DNA from: Adiantum capillus-veneris
Taxonomy: Eukaryota > Streptophyta > Polypodiopsida > Polypodiales > Pteridaceae
DNA length: 64,000 bases
Direction of reading: 5' to 3'
NCBI GenBank assembly: GCA_014529385.2
Contig: CM043953.1
Location: 89,148,342-89,212,341 of the forward strand
Shown here: in pieces, positions 53,241 to 64,000 of the stretch
Numbering within the stretch: the stretch's first letter is position 1
Layout: each line of letters starts with the position of its first letter
Position numbers and translations under genes: made by a program
The notes under the pieces: generated by a model
What the model was told of the DNA's origin: nothing
What the model saw: the letters and a program-made list of their open reading frames with translations, nothing else
Database searches by the model: none

Positions 53241-54308
53241 GGCATCGAGGTATGGGACCTTACTTTAGGATTCATTTTTATTTGCATTTAGGTAATAAAA
53301 CTTTCATTTTTATGCTAACACACCTTGCTAGGTGGTAGTGTTTTGTTTATGATTTTGCAGCATAGATGGATTTCAACTCACACAACATGGATAGATCGAG
53401 CTCCAACATTGATTGATTATTTTCACAGCTATCAAGGAGCTGCATCACATACCTCCAGGTGTACTACTTTCCATGAATGATGCTTGTGGATATTTATATT
53501 TGTTGATTGTGCTTTTCCATGGTTTGATTGAGTGCATATAGTTATCTTTTGTTATTTGTCATTATAGTTGTATAAATTTGTCTTTGATTAAGTTAATTGA
53601 CCTAGAGTTTAGTCTTATAGATGAGCCTAGAGGTTAGGAGGAGTAACTTTTGGTTAAATCATTTACTTGACCGCTAGTCCTAGTTGGTAAAATTATCTGA
53701 GTGAGTCCTTAGGAGTGTTTTAAGCATAGAGATGCTTGCTCACTCAAACAACAAAGAACGCTAGTGAGAATACAAAGAAAATGGGAAAAAAAATATCCAT
53801 AATGTAAAATCTTAGGCTGGGAGAGTAATCCCAGCTTGATCTTGGTACTTCACCCACATGTATTGCCTATGGTACTAGAGCCCTAGAGGTTCTCAGTGTG
53901 GGTGCTTTTCTGTGAGAAGCAAAAATCCATGGGCATACAAAATAAGCACACACGTCAAATGATCTTGAACCAATGTGAAAGGAAGATTAATGAAGAGAAA
54001 AAAAAATGACATGAAAAAGACTTCCATTGAGATTAAATTGAAAAAATTCAAGCTTTTTTTTGGAGTTGTGAGAGTTAGTGGGTTAATCAAAGCTTAAAAT
54101 AAAGAAAAGGATTGAAATTGAAGTAACGGAGCCAGTGTACGAAGGGGATGTGAAAGACCCAGAAGCTTTAAAGAAGATTGTGGACTCCCATGAAAAATGG
54201 AGAAAATAGTGGCTCCTCAAGTATCCCGGATTTTTGAAGTAGTTGCATGGTGGAAGCCCCCAAAAACATAAGGGATGACACTATGTTTTGTCTAGTACCT
54301 CGAGTACA
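53241..54308. other. Noncoding DNA, possibly retroelement LTR or 3' region
   Basis: No gene supported. A short hairpin, GCTGGGA / TCCCAGC around GAGTAA, lies at about 53817-53836. Such CTGGGAGA...CCCAG words occur near polypurine tracts of plant Ty3 elements, which is only a hint. Confidence 0.35.
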
Positions 54309-54394
54309 TGTTAGGAAATATGACGTAGCTATGTAGATGATTGAGTAGTTTATTTAATGGAGAGAGATAATTTTCACACATGGGAGATTATAGA

Positions 54395-54445
<51 letters not shown>

Positions 54446-55024
54446 ACACAGGATATATGTGGTTCACCCAATGTGGGCTACGTCCACGGGAAAGCAATCA
54501 CTCAATGGCTTTAGTACTTCAAAACAAGAAGTAGGTTACAAAGGGATTTTACCCTTTTGGAGCTCCCGCCTTGCTTCAGTCTCACCAACTCACATCAACT
54601 TCACAATGCACCACAATGCTTCAAATTCCTTTTTTGTGTGTAGAAAAGGCCTCCTTTTATAGGCCAAAAGGGCTACCCTCTCTCATGAGAGGCAGCCGTG
54701 TGTAGCCACCCTTGTGTAGACAAGTCCGAGTTGAATTGTTCCATGTGCCCATGTGTGGCTGCCCTTGAGAAGAAAGTCTGATTTGAAATTGGCCACCGGC
54801 CATTGACTACTGGCGGCCAACTGGCCAATTGATCGGAAACTACTTTTCGGCCGCCGTCTGGCCATATTATTCTTGCGAAAAGGAATATTCCGGCCATTAA
54901 ATTTTTTGTTTTTGGCAAGTGATTTTTCTTCACGCACGATGGACTCTCCTTATAATGTGGGCCTACAAATGTGTGTTTTTTATACAAAAAATTACAAGAG
55001 GTAAATCACGCTCCATATTTAACA
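54309..55024 (-). repeat. 3' LTR of the copia element (716 bp)
   Basis: TGTTAGGAAA...TATTTAACA; contains (GA)n at 54397-54444. Confidence 0.88.
54397..54444. repeat. (GA)n microsatellite in the copia LTR
   Basis: 48 bases; counterpart at 60917-60950 (34 bases) in the other LTR. Confidence 0.95.
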
Positions 55025-55035
55025 ATCTCCCACTT
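55025..55035 (-). other. Polypurine tract of the copia element
   Basis: Minus strand AAGTGGGAGAT directly before the 3' LTR, the usual copia form. Confidence 0.85.
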
Positions 55036-55119
55036 GGAGACTGATCTCCACACCAAACATGTGACTGCTTTCCATACTGGCTTATTATCCTTGAATGTTG
55101 AATGAAGATGAGAAAAAAC

Positions 55120-55428
55120 TCAACTTCTCCTTATTGACCATCTTTGTGACATGTCTGCAGGATTTTCACTTGTATGCACCTTTCCTAGCTTTAGATGTCC
55201 CTCTTCCAAAAGAGTGCGTATGAAGTGATATCTTACCTCAATGTGCTTTGTCCTTGAATGAAAGGTTGAGTTCTTCACAAGATGGGTAGAGCTTTGGCTA
55301 TCACTGTACAAGACACAATTGTCTTGTTTGAATCCAAGCTCTTCTAAGGATATGTGAAGCCACAAAATTTCTTTGCTTGCCTCTACCATTGCTACATACT
55401 CTGCTTTCGTGGTAGAAAGTGAGACCAC
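55120..55428 (-). pseudogene. RNase H of the copia element
   Basis: Words VSLSTTKAEYVAMVEASKEI, LYSDSQSSTHLVKN, SRTKHIEVRYHFIR and NPADM match the copia RNase H C-terminal part. The catalytic residues in STTKAEY (Glu) and YSDSQS (Asp) are kept. The N-terminal part (normally RSTSGY...) lies upstream of 55428 in broken frames. Confidence 0.85.
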
Positions 55429-55625
55429 TTTTTGCAGTTTTTAAGCCCATCTTACTACTACTGTGCCTCCAACCATGAAGACATAGCCAATAGTGCTCCT
55501 TCGAGTATCTTTGTCACCTTCTATATCTGCATCAGCATACCCTTAAAGAAAAATATCAGTTCCTCCAAAATACAAAGCATTGTTGTTGTCCCTTTCAGAT
55601 ACCTATGTATCCACTTCACAACTTG

Positions 55626-56793
55626 TCAGTGCTCTTTACCTAGGTTGTCCATGAGCTTACTTACAACTCCCACAAGTGCAATGTATGGCCTTGTCCAGAC
55701 CATAGCATACATAAGAGAACCTACTGCTGTAGCATATGGAACTTTAGACATATAGGTTATCTCCTCTTGTGTCTTTGGACACATATCCTTGTTTAGTTTA
55801 AAGTGACCAGCCAAAGGTGTAGAAAACGTCTTTGCATTTTGCATTGCAAACCTTTCTAGTACCTTCTTGATGTAATCCTCTTGAGATAGCTTTATTGTCT
55901 TGTTCGTCATGTCCCTTGATATCTTCATACCAAGTATCCTCTTTGCAGCACCTAAATCTTTCATTGAAAAAGATTTAGACAACTTCTCTTTTAGGTCTTT
56001 GATGTCCTGCATGTTAGCACTTGCAATCAGCATGTCATCAACATACAACATTCGGATGATAAACTTTTCGTCTCCCAAATTCTTCGTGTAAATGCAATTA
56101 TCTGAGTTGCATCTTCTGAATCCATGATCTAGTATCCATCGATAAAACTTCAAGTACCACTATCTTGATGCTTGCTTTAAACCATACAAGCTCTTCTTTA
56201 ATCTGCAAACCATTTTATCCTTACCTTTTACTTCATACCCCTTTGGTTAAAGCATGTAGATTTCCTCCTCTAAGTCACCATGAGGGAATGTCGTATTTAC
56301 ATCCATTTACTTGAAATTTAAATCATGAGCAGCCATAAGGCTTAAGACAAGCCTAATTGAGTTCATTTTTACAACACGAGAAAATATTTCATTGAAGTCA
56401 ATACCTTTGTTTTAAAGCTTGGACTTGTACCTTTTCTTCACATCTTCTTCTTCCTTCAGCTTATACACAGATGTGTTCTGTAGTGCCCGCTTACCTTTAG
56501 CCAACTCAACCAGCTCCCATGTTTGGTTGTGATGTAATGAGTCCATCTCCACTTGCATGCTCTTTATCCATTCTTCTTTGGATTCGTGATGCATAGCTTC
56601 TTCGTATGATTCTGGATCTCCAAAATTTGAGATCAAGGGCTGGTTGAAGGAAGGAACAATTTTTTTGAAGGTCTAATTGCTCTTCTAGGTCTTCGAGGAA
56701 TAGGTTGAGGCTCCTCATTTGGTTAACGTTCTTGTACGTTGTCACCATTTTCACTCCTTGAGTCTTCACCGTCCTTAAGCTCCATGTACTCAT
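55626..56793 (-). pseudogene. Reverse transcriptase of the copia element
   Basis: 56636-56412 carries the RT start (SYEEAMHHESKEEWIKSMQ, LHHNQTWELVEL). After frameshifts, the 175-codon stretch 56153-55626 has IRMLYVDDMLIAS (catalytic YVDD), FSMKDLGAAKRILGMKI and VGSLMYAMVWTRPYIA. In between (56400-56160) frames are broken, but words such as NTTFPHGDLEEEIYM can be followed. A full product is not possible. Confidence 0.85.
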
Positions 56794-56915
56794 CGAGTGT
56801 TTCTTTTGTTTGTTTTCTTTCCAAGTAATCTTTGTACATATTTTGTTCGTTAAAAATTACATCCCTACTTCTAAAGATTTTACCATCTTCAAGATTTCAT
56901 AGGCGATACCCAAAG

Positions 56916-57104
56916 TCAATTCTCCATAGCCAATGAAGAAACACTTTTGGACTTTGCAGCTAGTTTTGACCTTAGGCTTCTATCTATGTGCATGAAAGCC
57001 TCGCACCCAAACACTTTGAGAAATGCATAGTTCACTAGTTTACATGTCCATGCCTCTGTTGGAACTCCCCCATCCAATGCCGTTGGTGCACCCAGTTTGT
57101 GTCG
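56916..57104 (-). pseudogene. Integrase C-terminal part of the copia element (below the insert)
   Basis: PTEAWTCKLVNYAFLKVFGCEAF and HIDRSLRSKLAAKS match the region just after the copia integrase core. The stretch between this and ...PQQNGIFESMN at 59035 (about 40 residues in relatives) is missing, replaced by the insert. Confidence 0.8.
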
Positions 57105-59030
57105 ACACAAGGAGAAGCCAGTACAACAGGTGCCCGACATTAGGCTGGATGATGATATCGTACTTTGGCAGGACTCAAATGCATTTTGGAGCAAGTCTCA
57201 CATTGATGTGTATGCCAGATGCGGAAATGAACAGGTCAAGACGTGGTTTTTGGGGCTCTGCTAGCCAAAAGCTTAGTAGCGGCATGTATGCCAAGTAGGC
57301 GGTCAAGTGTAAATCGAGTTCAAGGAAAATTGGATGGTGGTCGTGATGATCGCGATTGTTTTGGCGAGGTCTCCTCTTGAGAATGCCACCATTCCAGGTC
57401 TACTTTCATGAAGAGGAGCAGGATCTTGGAGGCTCGCCATACGGAAGCTCGGGTTTCTGCACCGACGGGTGACTATTGGCATCATTATGATCAAATGGTC
57501 TTTTGCTCGTGGGAAATGACCCAAGTCAAGAGTTTAAAAAAATAAAATAAACAATTTTTTAAAGGTTGGCACAGGAAAAAAAAAAAAAAGAGCTGTGCAG
57601 CAGGTGGCGGGCTGCTTGAAGGAAAGAGAACGCCATCTGGAGGGTTGCATGGGGAGCGCCAGGAGACTGGCCCTGAGCAAGAGTTTCCAAAACGAGGGAA
57701 GATGTGAGTTGGTGGGGGGTCGCCATCTGCAAGGGCGACAGCTAGTGGAGTTTGCATGGCAGGAGGTTGGGGGCTCGCGTCCAGTAAGGGGAGTCGGAAG
57801 ACCAAAGCATGGGGAGGGGCTGCAGGTAGTGGGGGCCATATCACAAGTTGGAGTGGCCAGGGAGGAGGGAAGGGTAGCTTTGATAGAGACAGGAGAGGGT
57901 TGCAAGGGGGACCCCTCAAGGGCTTGGAGGTCAGGAAAACGGGTCTGTAAGAGAGAGCATGGGCTGCCCGTGAGCATTGGTGATGCAGAGCCAGGTCGTC
58001 TGGAGTGGGAGAGCGTACAGAAGAGGAGAGCCACAGGGGTGGCGCAACTTGCTAGGGGGGCCGGCTGGCCGACTATAGCCAGGAGAGGGCTGCAGGGCAG
58101 CGCCATCAAGGAGGAGAGCTACAGGTGATAGGGGTGGACTGTTTTTAGCCAGAGTAGGTGCGCCAACTGAAGGGATGTTACAGTACAAGCTAGCTGCAGG
58201 TCACTACAAGAAGAGCAGCTTCGAGAGCAGTGGGAGCTAGAGGGAAAGAAAGGGCCGTGATCACCTACTGAGGGGCCCGAGAGCTACACGCCATGGAGGG
58301 CCGAGATCAAGAGATCGTGAAGAGAAGGATCATTGTTGCTCATGCCACAGAGGACTATACTAAGGTGTCGACAGAGCAGGGGCTTGGTGAGCAGCTAAGG
58401 TCTGAGGAGCACTGATTTGAAAGTGGATGGTCACATGAATTTGTCAAGCTACAAAAAAAAGCGAGCTTGGGATTGTTCTTTCTTGGTCGACCCCGAGGCA
58501 TGGAAACGTCAACTCTATCATGAGGCAAAAAGAAAGGCGTTTTTAAAAACTTTGCACATGTATAAAATTTCATCATTGTGCAAAGTTTTTAAAAGGATCC
58601 TACCTTGGCTCTAAATCCATGTCTATTTTCTCTCTCGCTCTTGCTCTTGTGTTTTGTGATGTATCGAGTGTTTGAGTATTTCCAAAGTGGAAATAGGGAG
58701 TGCAAAGTCGATATCGGGTTTATAGTAAAGTGGATGCCTACCAGGGATTGTGCAAGGCTATGTGTGTTGTTGGATATTGAGTTGTGTATTCGTGAGTGAA
58801 GGTGCTCTTAAAGGTCATAGATTGAAGCCATTATGGTATGCTTTGCAACAGGATGTATATAGACGGGGTTGGTCGGGATCGGATTTGGACATTGATTGTT
58901 TGCAGAGTGTATCGAAGTGTGCATGTGTTTACTAGGGGATAGGGGTGCTGTGAGATCATAGAGAGGCATTCACTAAGTGTGACCGGTTGATTAAGTACAC
59001 AGACGTACGTACTGCTTCCGCCCAAAGTGA
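57105..59030. mobile_element. Unidentified 1.9-kb insert in the copia integrase, with a GC-rich core
   Basis: Boundaries are defined by where copia integrase homology stops (near 57105 and 59035). The core 57580-58300 is rich in G and purines (GGAGAG, GCTGCAGG, AGGAGGGA words), unlike its AT-rich surroundings. The right third (58605-59030) resembles an R-U5 or leader-type noncoding sequence. Long overlapping ORFs exist on both strands of the core but look compositional. A solo LTR or non-autonomous element is possible. No terminal repeat or target duplication could be confirmed. Confidence 0.45.
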
Positions 59031-59034
59031 TCAT

Positions 59035-59390
59035 TCAGTTCATACTTTCAAAAATGCCATTTTGTTGAGGTGTCATTGGGGTTGTTCTTTGCCTCCAAAT
59101 TCCATTGCTAGCACAAAATCTTATAGAACCTTGGCTGCAATATTTGCCTCCATTGTCGGATCTGGGGCATTTAAGCTTGGTACCTACTTCATTCTTCACA
59201 AAATCTTTCCACTTGGAAAACACATCCGACTTATTTTTCATTACATAAACCCATGTTTTTCTAGTCGCATCGTCTATAAATGTTACATAATACAATGAGT
59301 CACCAAGTGATGGTGTACTTGCAGGACCCCCAAACATCAGTTTGAGCCAATTAAAGTTTTTTATTTTCTCTTTCATTTCCTTCTTCTTGA
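59035..59390 (-). pseudogene. Integrase core of the copia element (above the insert)
   Basis: LYYVTFIDDATRKTWVYVMK holds the first Asp, PRSDNGGKY the second Asp, and TPQQNGIFES the Glu, so the DD35E residues are present. It breaks off at the insert. Confidence 0.85.
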
Positions 59391-59394
59391 AATT

Positions 59395-59690
59395 TTACCC
59401 TGTTTTGTTTACCATAAACACAATCTGCAAAAACTCTAAGTCCAATTCTGCCAAACCTGGTAGAAGCTTCTTTGATTGAAGGATTTGCATTCCTTTGGCA
59501 CTCATATTTCTAAGCCGGTAGTGCCACACCGAACTATCGACTTCTATAGCCGTTGCACAAGTTGGAGGTTGTGTGCTAACAATGCACACGTAAAGTGTAC
59601 CAACCTTTCCTCCTTTGGCAACCGCCAAAGATCCCTTTGAGATCTTTCAACGTTTATTTTTGAATGCAATGTTGTGATCTTCATCATCCA
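59395..59690 (-). pseudogene. GAG-pre-integrase and zinc region of the copia element
   Basis: GTLYVCIVST, then SSVWHYRLRNMSAKGM (the LWHxRLGHMS-type motif; some zinc ligands lost). Homologous to 4340-4640. Confidence 0.8.
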
Positions 59691-59859
59691 ATTGTCCTAT
59701 AGAGATCAAATTCTTGCGAAGAAAAGGAACATGCATAACATCGTAAGCTTCCATTCATTTTCGTTGGCAATTTTGACACAAATTATACCTTTGTCGACAA
59801 TTTCACAAACTTCATCATCTCTCAAGTATACATGTCCAAAATTACCTTTGGTGTAATCT

Positions 59860-60130
59860 TGAAAATGTTACTTGTGTGGTGTCGCATGGAATGACGCCCC
59901 GGAATCTACTATCTAGGAATTAGACACATTGTCTAATGAGAGAATTAGAGTATCTTGCTCTACTTTACCTACCACATCGGCGTGTGATGTTGGCTTACTG
60001 TCTTGAGACTCCAACTCTTTCTTCTTCTTGGACTAGCAATCCTTCTTGACGCGGCCCTTCTTACCGCCATTCCAACATTCAAGAACTTACTTTATGCGTG
60101 ACTTACTCCGCCTTGAGTGATCATAACCCT
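59860..60130 (-). pseudogene. Zinc knuckle and aspartic protease of the copia element
   Basis: In one frame: ECWNGGKKGRVKKDC, a decayed CCHC knuckle (Cys to Gly, His to Arg). Then a TAG at 60033-60035, a Lys-rich stretch, and IVDSGASFHATP, the copia protease active site with Asp, at about 59910-59880. A TAG precedes the active site, where relatives have Trp. Confidence 0.75.
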
Positions 60131-60134
60131 GTCC

Positions 60135-60600
60135 TTAAGGATTCCTCTTGACTGACAGTGCAGCACTTGATGACTCACGTGTGCTTCTCCTTCCAATTTC
60201 CTTGCTTAGGAGAACACCCACAACATCATCAAACTTAAGAGTATTTGTGCCAGAGGTAGAGTTACTTACATCCATCACTAGGATGTCCAGACTAACCGAT
60301 AGAGACGATAGTATAAGAAGAGCTCGCACTTCATCATCGAAATTGACTTTCACCGATCAAATTTGACTTATATTGGTGTTGAAATCGTTTAGGTGTTTTG
60401 CAACTAAACCATTCTCTACCATTTTTAGATTGAACAAGCACTTCATGAGGAATACCTTATTGGATGTCGATGGTTTCTCGTAGAGGCCGTCAAGTGACTT
60501 CATCAAGTCCTTCGTGGTCTTCATCTCCAAAACATTGAAGGCCACCGTTGACGCCAAGCTGAGGTGGATTGTCTAAAGCTCTTCAGTCAAGGACAATCCA
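60135..60600 (-). pseudogene. Gag of the copia element
   Basis: 60557-60357 reads VLEMKTTKDLMKSLDGLYEKPS, FLMKCLFNLKM and VAKHLNDFNTNISQI, and 60353-60135 reads ALLILSSLSVSLDIL, the conserved copia gag (UBN2-type) words. A frameshift joins the two. The N-terminal third (to about 60800) is not open. Confidence 0.8.
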
Positions 60601-60815
60601 TGCTTCATCTTCCATTGTTACGGGCTTCTGTGTAAGACCGCCTACTAGTCGCAAATATAAATCCTTCTGGTAGAGACAGTCTTCAATATGCATCTTTCAA
60701 TGTTAATAGTTCTTGCCATTGACTTTCTTGATCTTGAGCTTCCCTTCCTCTGTCATTACTCCCACTCAATTCAAGGAGTCCTTTCCTTGAGATACTTTAG
60801 CTACGAGCAAACCTT

Positions 60816-60827
60816 GCTCTGATACCA
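60816..60827 (-). other. Primer binding site of the copia element (tRNA-iMet)
   Basis: Minus strand TGGTATCAGAGC, exact, two bases from the LTR end ...CCTAACA. Confidence 0.93.
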
Positions 60828-60829
60828 GT

Positions 60830-60910
60830 TGTTAGGAAATATGACGAAGCTAAGTAGAAAATTGAGTAGTTTACTTAATGGAGAGAGATAATCTACACAC
60901 ATGAGATATT

Positions 60911-60952
<42 letters not shown>

Positions 60953-61532
60953 CAGCACAATATCTGTGGTTCAACCAATGTGGGCTACGTCCACGGGAAA
61001 GCAATCACTCAATGGCTTTAGTACTTCAAAACAAGAAGTAGATTATAAAGCTATTATAGTTTTGGAGCTCCAGCCTTGCTTCACTCTCACCACATCACAT
61101 CAACTTCACAATGCACCATAATGCTTCACAATCCTTTTTTGTGTGTAGAAAATGCCTCCTAAATTAGGTCAAAAGAGCTATTTTCTCTCATGAGAGGTAG
61201 TCGTGTGTAGCCACCCTTGTGTAGACAAGTCCGACTTGAATTCTTCCATGCGCCCACGTGTGGCTACCCTTGAGAAGACAAGTCCAGTTTAAAATTGACC
61301 ACCGGCCATTGACTATCAGCCACCGGCCAACCAATCGACCGTTTTTTGACCACTTTTCGGCCACTCTCGGGCCATAATATTCCGAGAAAAAGGAATATTC
61401 CAATAAATTTTTTGGTTTTCAATGAGTGATTTTTCTTCACGCACGATGGCTTCTCCTCATAACTGGGGCCTTACAAATGTGTGTCTTTAATACAGAAAAC
61501 TACAAGGGGCAAATCAGGCTCCATACTTAATA
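60830..61532 (-). repeat. 5' LTR of the copia element (703 bp)
   Basis: TGTTAGGAAA...CTTAATA; the end ATA replaces the ACA of the other LTR. Contains (GA)n at 60917-60950. Confidence 0.85.
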
Positions 61533-61534
61533 TG

Positions 61535-62018
61535 ACAAACTATGCAAGGCTTCTGAAGGGGCATCCTGTCTAGCTAAATTACCCATCAATGCCACCACCC
61601 AATGAGGAAGAGAGAATAAGTGTCTCTTCCATGGTGAAAATCCTAAAGAGCACCATTAAGGTTTTCACTGGCTCTTCTGACCTGCATGTGATGATAAAAA
61701 AAATTTGCAAGACTCTATTGGTTTGCCTCGAAGTCTATTGTGCTGGCTAAAGCCACAGATGCAAGTCTACTTTCAATGGGCAACACCATCACCAAAATGA
61801 TCTATGATGATCTGTCAAAACAGCCATCCTCGGAGGTGTTACATTTGTTCTATCAAAGACTAATGTTCTTGCCAAGCTACCACATGCATGCTTTTCAAGA
61901 AGCATTTTACATTGGATTCTTCACTTACGACAGCAGGATTTTTGGCCCAACAGTGAGCATCGGCGACATAAGATTTGAGTCATATCTAAAGCTATTGAAG
62001 ACAACCCAACAAAGATGA
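61535..62018 (+). pseudogene. Unrecognised coding fragment
   Basis: The frame near 61555-61690 (SMPPPNEEERISVSSMVKIL) shifts at an A run (61696-61704) into the stretch ending 62018: WFASKSIVLAKATDASLL, IYDDLSKQPSSEVLHLFYQ, YIGFFTYDSRIF, stop. Amino-acid composition and length of the open frame suggest a real, broken protein. I do not know the family. It lies between the copia LTR and an LTR-like start. Confidence 0.35.
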
Positions 62019-62047
62019 AGACCCGTCATGTCACAGACGACATGGAC

Positions 62048-62062
62048 GAGGAGGAGGGGAGT
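62048..62062 (+). other. Polypurine-tract-like sequence before an LTR-like start
   Basis: CGAGGAGGAGGGGAG is followed at 62063 by TGTTGACAGCGG. A similar arrangement, GAAGGAGGGAA followed by TGTTAGTTGC, is at about 63463-63475, and both are preceded by GACATGGAC. This suggests 3' ends of two related LTR elements. Confidence 0.4.
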
Positions 62063-64000
62063 GTTGACAGCGGAACACGAGAAAGCCGTTTTTTGTATCA
62101 TTTAATTTGACAAACTCAATGTAATTATTTTTCGGGACCCAACCGATTTCCAAATTTTAACTTAGTAAATATGCGGATTAGCCGAACCCAAAGTAGACAG
62201 TAGGAGGTAGTTTTGATAAGTCAGAACCTCCAAGGCTGAGATATAAAAGCCAATTTTTGTAACCCTAAGGACAACTTTTGAATTAACCATCTTTTGAGCT
62301 CAACTAAGTGTGTCGTGACTGTGTATTTTGTGTGAGGGAGTGAATGAGGTCTTCTTCTACTCTCTACGCACACTACGGACGCTACATTGCAAAGGCGACT
62401 ACACCATCTTGTTAGCATCGGCGAGAGCTACGTTTCAATGCCAACCTTGCACGATTCGGGTCTCTTTCGCAAAGAGCTCTTCCACGAGCTTCAAAGTGAG
62501 TTTTCTCTTTGATCGTGTATCCGTTTTGTGATTGCTATATTTCATTGCGTTCATGGCAAGTTGAACTACGCTTTACGCTTAAACACGTTGAGAATCAGTG
62601 ACCTGTAATTTTTGGTTTGTCTCCATGCACGTTTTTCGTACCAAGTGTTTGCAAGTAGTAAGTTGGGTGAGAGACTTTAGGGTAGTATCCTCTAGGTGTG
62701 TAGAGGTCATTCCTTGAGTTTCCTAATGATTCGACAATGTTAGGTCATGTTTTGGAGAGCGTAGCCGTCGTAGGTAAGATAGCGGTTGTGCATACATAGT
62801 GTGCTTTAAGTTGATTTCCCTTGGTAGTAATTGTCTCAATTTGGACTTGAAAATCACCACTGATCACACATATAGTCATTTTTAGAGTCTCCAAACTTGG
62901 TTTTGGGATTTTCATTAGCTTTTATGGATCCAAATTAATTGGGATTGCACAAAAGCTTCAATGGCACAAGAGTATCCATGTCATGTGGAGATATATATTT
63001 TCCATGTGTAATGTTAGGTATCGCGATACTTAAGTGCTTGCCCAATTTCACTTTTACTAGTTTGTGTATTCTCCAATGTACTTAATCATGTTTTGTGTAT
63101 GTTAATTATCGATACTTAAGTGCTTGCCAAAATTTTTACTAGTTTTGTGTATTCTTCCATGTACTTAAACATGTTTTGCATTGAAAAGATAAACTTTGGA
63201 ATGATGTTCATCATTCATTTGGTGGGAAAAAAATCCATGGAAAAAGGGTCACTAACTTTTGAATTTTAGTTTTTTTGACATCTAATCACTGTAGGAACAA
63301 CGCTTGGGACCAACAAAAACATACCAAAGAAGAAATTACTCAATGAAAGGATAGTAGGTCTAAAACCATTCCAATTGAAAAAGAGTATTGAAAATGCTCA
63401 CTCAAAGACTAGAAGCCAGCAAACCAGTTTTAGATTGCCATGTCATGGGATGACATGGACTATGAAGGAGGGAATGTTAGTTGCTTGTCTTTAACATATG
63501 CAATTGAAAATGAGATTCCATATTTGTTGTGTCTATGATTATACTTATTGTTTTTATGAGCGTATATGAGAGCTCATGTTGATTAGATCGGGATCAATGA
63601 CTTCCAGTTCGTATTCACTTTGATCTACGACACTTAGGTTAACAATTTTATAAGCCATTTTGGCCAATAAATCTAGCACTGAGCATGTTGTGCACTTCTG
63701 TCTACTGATATGTTTTATCTACTTATATATCTCTCGTGTGAAGTATGTTTTTGATTCCGAGTTCGACTATGCACTACCAGATGAAAGCTCTACACATCAA
63801 CGTAAGTCACTCGTCACCATATTTTTATATATTGGGTGTGGCATAGAAGTCCACATTGGCTACCTATAGGATTCCAATCTGCCTTTACTTCTATCTTGCT
63901 CTATCCCTTCCTGCAAAACCATCGAACAATACTACCCATTCTCTGAGATTTACGGTGCACTCCACATGCATGGAAATTTCTTTTAGCTCTTCCCAACTAT
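62063..64000. other. Noncoding, probably LTR-derived DNA to the window end
   Basis: No gene seen. Proposed LTR starts are at 62063 and about 63474 on the plus strand. A two-copy tandem repeat lies at 63024-63185. Confidence 0.4.
63024..63185. repeat. Two-copy tandem repeat, about 86-bp unit
   Basis: CGATACTTAAGTGCTTGCC, TTTTACTAGTTT, TGTGTATTCT, ATGTACTTAA and CATGTTTTG appear twice in order. Confidence 0.9.

Larger units (their letters stand above)
54309..61532 (-). mobile_element. Ty1/copia retrotransposon, decayed, with an inserted segment
   Basis: LTRs at 54309-55024 and 60830-61532 both begin TGTTAGGAAATATGACG. Minus order is LTR, tRNA-iMet primer site, gag, protease, integrase, RT, RNase H, polypurine tract, LTR, as expected for copia (integrase before RT). 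About 1.9 kb of foreign DNA sits in the integrase. Flanks are GTACA on the left and TGACA on the right, so the target duplication is not perfect. LTRs differ by many substitutions and indels, so this is older than the chromovirus. A scrap of the same family lies at 4240-4690. Confidence 0.85.

Noticed and set aside
57534-58128. Overlapping 142-191-codon ORFs on both strands of the GC-rich insert
   Set aside because: Few stop codons are expected in G/C-rich sequence. Both strands are open at once, composition is low complexity, and no motif is seen.
54304-61537. Target site duplication of the copia element
   Set aside because: Flanks read GTACA and TGACA, so no perfect 5-bp duplication exists. 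It is not listed as a feature.

Overview
The window is nuclear DNA of a land plant with a large, repeat-rich genome. Supporting signs are an intact chromovirus, a Tat-type Ty3 element with a second RNase H, Ty1/copia copies primed by initiator-Met tRNA, a non-LTR retrotransposon remnant, long microsatellites, and a broken gene with short GT-AG introns. I cannot place the species. Nothing looks bacterial, viral-genomic or organellar, and I saw no tRNA, rRNA or CRISPR locus. Only the chromovirus polyprotein is a long intact reading frame. Almost everything else is decayed.

Layout. 1-4135: gag-protease part of a minus-strand Ty3 element (copy A'). 4136-4690: scrap of a copia element. 5119-18711: a second, longer minus-strand copy of the same Ty3 family (A), with LTR and tRNA-Asp-type primer site at 17.76-18.71 kb, a 2-kb leader with repeated palindromes, gag, protease, RT, RNase H, two consecutive HHCC zinc domains, integrase, and a second retropepsin domain after the integrase. 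A 1.34-kb TTAA-flanked inverted-repeat transposon (11256-12593) sits in its gag. A is inserted in a plus-strand Tat-like element (B, 18717 to about 22571). 22.6-27.8 kb: noncoding DNA and a broken RING-finger gene. 27787-36427: complete chromovirus with both LTRs, perfect GTGGT target duplication, primer site, polypurine tract and a 1610-codon ORF.

36.77-42.2 kb: complex satellite with a unit of about 550 bp and a palindrome in each unit. 42.37-42.74 kb: fragment of an unrecognised gene. 42.96-43.64 kb: 21-bp minisatellite. 43655-45392: complete small non-autonomous LTR element (TSD GTTGA). 45505-49664: decayed multi-exon host-type gene (unknown N-terminal part, Cys/His-rich module, FCP1/HAD-like phosphatase module) with a minisatellite in an intron. 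50.1-52.1 kb: LINE remnant. 52.4-54.3 kb: simple-sequence and AT-rich DNA. 54309-61532: decayed copia element with both LTRs and a 1.9-kb GC-rich insert. 61.5-64 kb: an unrecognised ORF and LTR-like noncoding DNA.

The most unusual object is the A family: a tandemly duplicated integrase zinc module and a second protease domain read in the frame that follows the integrase. Many in-frame stops across the window sit where CAG or CGA fits the protein context, which suggests C-to-T decay at methylated sites.
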